Positions 61,573 to 64,000 of a stretch of 64,000 bases of DNA are shown one piece after another. The notes below the pieces were generated by a model, which saw nothing but the letters and a program-made list of their open reading frames with translations, made no database searches and was not told where the DNA came from. Source of the stretch: Cytophagales bacterium (GTDB taxonomy: Bacteria; Bacteroidota; Bacteroidia; Cytophagales; Spirosomataceae); assembly GCA_013298125.1 (NCBI GenBank), contig JAAFJP010000005.1, positions 62,001-126,000 on the forward strand, written 5' to 3'. The translations under genes were made by a program, and so were the position numbers. How positions within the stretch are numbered: the stretch's first letter is position 1; the number at the start of each line of letters is the position of its first letter.

Positions 61573-62451
61573 TTATTTTTTAGGGGCAAAATATTCCTTG
61601 CCAAAAGCGTACTCAGCACTTTTATTTCTCCTCCCTTTTGAGGTCGATTCTATCCTCTGACCAAATGAAAGCACCTCTTTATAAAGCGTTTCGGAATTAT
61701 GGGCGATTTGCTCCAAGGTTGCGATGCGGTCTTTGTCGCTCATGCGGTATTTAGTCGTCATCGTAACCATTGGTAATTCCTTGTCAGATTTTTGAGTAGC
61801 TGAGATTTTGAAATTAGTTAGTTTGTTTTTGGCATACGTTTTTTCGAGGTCGGTGAGATATTTATCATTATCCACCGCAGTCAGATAAAAATTGGCAACA
61901 TCAATGATTTTACTGCAATAGGTTTTAGCATTTTCATTGAAGGGATGATTTTTAACCGTATTGCTCGGCGTGAGGAGATATTTCTCCTGTTCCGCCATGA
62001 GTTTAAAAGTTGCCTCGGTATAGGCTGCCGTTTTTGAAACACTTTGATTTACTTCGTCCAAAGTGCTGTTGGTTTGGTCGAGTTTATCGTGCGTATCGGC
62101 ATCCGAGACATCATCTGGACCAAATAAGCCACTTAACAAATCGCCAATGATGGGAATAGATTTGACAATGCCTTTCAGAATAGATTTTGCTCCTGAGAAA
62201 AACCCACTGGAATTAGCATTGAATTTATCCATCAAATCCTGTTGCATTTTAGCGAAATTTTCTGGACTGGTTTGCGAAGGATTTACGCCCATTGCCTTCA
62301 AAAGACCCGCCATGTCTTCATTCGTAGGAGCTTGTCCATTCGCATATTTACCAGCCAATTCTTTCAAAGCCTCATCAACATCTTTGTTTCCCGTTTGTCC
62401 ATAAATGGGACTAAATGTTAGGAAAAGAAATAAAATTAGAATCGTTTTCAT
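61573..62451 (-). CDS. TraI-like exported protein of the tra operon
   Basis: A 292-residue protein with a signal peptide (MKTILILFLFLTFSPIYGQ). The start at 62451 is chosen; the frame from 62508 adds residues ahead of the signal. Contents: a helical N-terminal part with GLLKAMGVNPSQ, a Gly-rich stretch (SGFFSGAKSILKGIVKSIPIIGDLLSGLFG), and a C-terminal helical part with YRMSDKDRIATLEQI. The ending is reminiscent of the DUF4141/TraI family (VirB5-like, coiled). It lies between traG and traJ, exactly the traI place in CTnDOT-type operons. Assignment is mainly by position. Confidence 0.7.
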   Translation of the reverse strand: MKTILILFLFLTFSPIYGQTGNKDVDEALKELAGKYANGQAPTNEDMAGLLKAMGVNPSQTSPENFAKMQQDLMDKFNANSSGFFSGAKSILKGIVKSIPIIGDLLSGLFGPDDVSDADTHDKLDQTNSTLDEVNQSVSKTAAYTEATFKLMAEQEKYLLTPSNTVKNHPFNENAKTYCSKIIDVANFYLTAVDNDKYLTDLEKTYAKNKLTNFKISATQKSDKELPMVTMTTKYRMSDKDRIATLEQIAHNSETLYKEVLSFGQRIESTSKGRRNKSAEYAFGKEYFAPKK

Positions 62452-62592
62452 GTTGTTTGTTTTTCTAACCACAAAAGGGACTGGGTGGCACTCCACAAAA
62501 GATAACAATAGGTTGAAAAATGGACACTTTTGATACCTTTTGATTCTTTTGTGGTGATAATAAATATTGAAAATAAGGATTATAATTCGTTT

Positions 62593-64000
62593 TCAATTGT
62601 TAATCAAAATCAACGGTTTTCTCTTTTGCTTTATCATAATTTGTACGGCTTCTCGAACATCACAATTATATTTTTTGCGAATTTCATTCAATTCAAATTG
62701 CTCCGTTTTGTTGGTAGTATAAAGCCAATATTTCTCTGGACATACCTCCAAACCATAGACCGCACAAAAAATACTACTGAAACTGACAAAAAATTCTTTG
62801 TAAACCCTGCCCTTCACGTTGTCCATGTTGATTGACTTTACTAAGGAAATCTCAGACGGACTCAATCCTAACATCTCCTGCACAAAGCCCATTTGAGCCT
62901 CATAATTCTTTTGGTCGAGAAGAATTTTAATGGCTGAATTACTCAAAATCGTATCTTTCACCACGGGATTATCCACCAAATCATTTAGCTCTTGCGTAAC
63001 CGTGATAATGCTTCCGTTGTGCTTTCTCAGCGTTTTATAACACCATTTCAAAAACCCTTGCATCACGGGAGTCATCAAGGCTTTCCATGCTTCTTCAATG
63101 ACTAAGAATTTGAACTTTTGCGGTTCGAGATAGAGTTGTCTTACAAATTGAGACATAATCATAATGGTCGTTACCGAGAATAAAATAGCCTCATCTTTGA
63201 TATTGTCTAATTCAAAAACAATGAATTTTTGTTGGTATAAATTGCCATGAATTTCACTGTTCAAAAGGTAGCCATATTCGCCCCCCGTTTTGAAAGGACT
63301 GAGTGTTAATAAGAAATTTTTGAGGTCAAAATCTTGCTCTCGAATGTTCTTGGCTTCGATATATTCTACTGAAAAATTCCTTTCTACATACTCATAGAAT
63401 GTATCAAAACTGAGGGTGAAATCTCGTTGTGATTTGAACAAATTTTCAGCGTAAGCATAGTATTCTTTTAGCATCGCCGAAAGAATTACGTCTTCCGTCC
63501 GAGAGGTAGGTTTATCCGTTTCTTTTCTCCAAATCGAACATAAAATGGTCAAAAGTGTATTCTTGATGGAGTTTTCTTCATCATCTTGAAACTCACTGAA
63601 CTCATTGATAAAGAAGGGGTTAAACCCAAAATTTGAACCTTTTTCGTAGGTGATATACGTTCCATTTTCATACGCACAATTATTGCGGTACGAATGCCCT
63701 ACATCTACCACCGTTACATAATTGCCTTGTGCATAGAGCTGATTCACCATATCGTTCGTAAAAAAGGACTTTCCCGAACCCGAAGGACCAATCACAAAGC
63801 CATTACGATTGGCAATTAAGCCCTTACTCATGGGTTCAACAAACATATCCAAAAGCATTGGTTTGCCCGTTCTGTCGGTTACTCTCATGCCCACGGGTTG
63901 CGTGCTTTCTGCATAAATTCCTTCAAAATTCAGAAAACAAGACAGCGTATCTGCATAATTGAGGATGTAACAATCATCTGGAATATAACCAGCATTGGAA
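62593..64000 (-). CDS. traG: Conjugation ATPase TraG (VirB4-like), 5' part missing
   Basis: The coding frame runs unbroken from the stop at 62593 to the edge of the window, so the gene begins beyond 64000; a GTG at 63894 is only an internal codon. Visible in the 469 codons: upstream NAGYIPDDCYILNYADTLSCFL, Walker A VIGPSGSGKSFFTND, GNYVTVVDVGHSYRN, Walker B FLVIEEAWKAL, the arginine-finger region and TQELNDLVDNPVVKDTILSN. These are the VirB4/TraG ATPase features of Bacteroidota conjugation systems, which power pilus and channel assembly at the inner membrane. It is the most upstream tra gene present. Confidence 0.92.
   Translation of the reverse strand, partial: SNAGYIPDDCYILNYADTLSCFLNFEGIYAESTQPVGMRVTDRTGKPMLLDMFVEPMSKGLIANRNGFVIGPSGSGKSFFTNDMVNQLYAQGNYVTVVDVGHSYRNNCAYENGTYITYEKGSNFGFNPFFINEFSEFQDDEENSIKNTLLTILCSIWRKETDKPTSRTEDVILSAMLKEYYAYAENLFKSQRDFTLSFDTFYEYVERNFSVEYIEAKNIREQDFDLKNFLLTLSPFKTGGEYGYLLNSEIHGNLYQQKFIVFELDNIKDEAILFSVTTIMIMSQFVRQLYLEPQKFKFLVIEEAWKALMTPVMQGFLKWCYKTLRKHNGSIITVTQELNDLVDNPVVKDTILSNSAIKILLDQKNYEAQMGFVQEMLGLSPSEISLVKSINMDNVKGRVYKEFFVSFSSIFCAVYGLEVCPEKYWLYTTNKTEQFELNEIRKKYNCDVREAVQIMIKQKRKPLILINN

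Larger units (their letters stand above)
34039..64000. mobile_element. Integrative conjugative element, left part (runs off the window)
   Basis: Everything right of the tRNA-Thr fits one conjugative element: an excisionase-like HTH gene, helicase/primase-like genes, a coupling protein, SSB, and a Bacteroidota-type tra operon (traG partial, I-like, J, K, L-like, M, N), with a giant RHS gene as cargo. The left end is inferred from the tRNA 3' end; the right end is not in the window, and no integrase, relaxase or second attachment copy is visible. Confidence 0.75.

Noticed and set aside
63894..63896. GTG as the start of TraG
   Set aside because: The frame stays open to the window edge with conserved-looking residues upstream, so the gene simply begins outside.
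57365..64000. A T6SS or phage-tail module as the route for the RHS protein
   Set aside because: The genes match the Bacteroidota conjugation operon (TraG/J/K/M/N), and no VgrG, Hcp or tail proteins are present.

Overview
The window looks like a chromosome segment of a gliding, type IX secretion (T9SS)-bearing Bacteroidota bacterium of the order Cytophagales. The family (Flectobacillus/Arcicella/Runella-like) is a guess. Evidence: AT-rich DNA, few Shine-Dalgarno sites, -7 boxes of the form TAnnTTTG, a gliding-motility-type C-terminal sorting domain, GldA-like and PorV-like proteins, DUF6089 barrels, and a Bacteroidota-type conjugation operon.

Bases 1-33,966 are ordinary chromosome. They hold riboflavin synthesis (ribBA), a large T9SS cargo protein, ybaB and a GldA-like ATPase, a RelE/ParE toxin-antitoxin pair followed by a broken second antitoxin, lspA, proline dehydrogenase and a DAHP synthase/chorismate mutase. 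Next comes a minus-strand envelope cluster (HAD phosphatase, coaX, two DUF6089 barrels, uppS, bamA, two Skp/OmpH chaperones) with nadE upstream. After that are an AraC regulator divergent from a PhyH/Dabb gene pair, a Tat-exported molybdopterin reductase with its cytochrome b, PorV, agmatine deiminase, an S9 peptidase, ArfB and a haloalkane dehalogenase. Many gaps here carry long inverted repeats. Two 134-bp copies have small internal hairpins with compensatory base changes (REP/BIME-like).

A tRNA-Thr(TGT) at 33,967-34,038 with a textbook Bacteroidota promoter marks the probable left end of an integrative conjugative element (ICE) that fills the rest of the window and runs off the right edge. 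Its left half is mostly plus strand: an excisionase-like HTH protein, a P-loop helicase/primase-like protein, a MobC-type coupling protein, an M23 peptidase, a PIN toxin-antitoxin pair, a Toprim primase-like protein with an apparent degenerate nucleotidyltransferase N-terminus, a DUF932 protein, SSB and a lipoprotein. Its right half is a minus-strand tra operon (traG partial, traI-like, traJ, traK, traL-like, traM, traN). Directly after traN lies a 9.3-kb gene for a 3,094-residue exported SpvB/FG-GAP/RHS protein and a small secreted companion. This giant RHS cargo on a conjugative element is the most notable part of the window. No integrase and no recognisable relaxase are visible; both may lie beyond the right edge.
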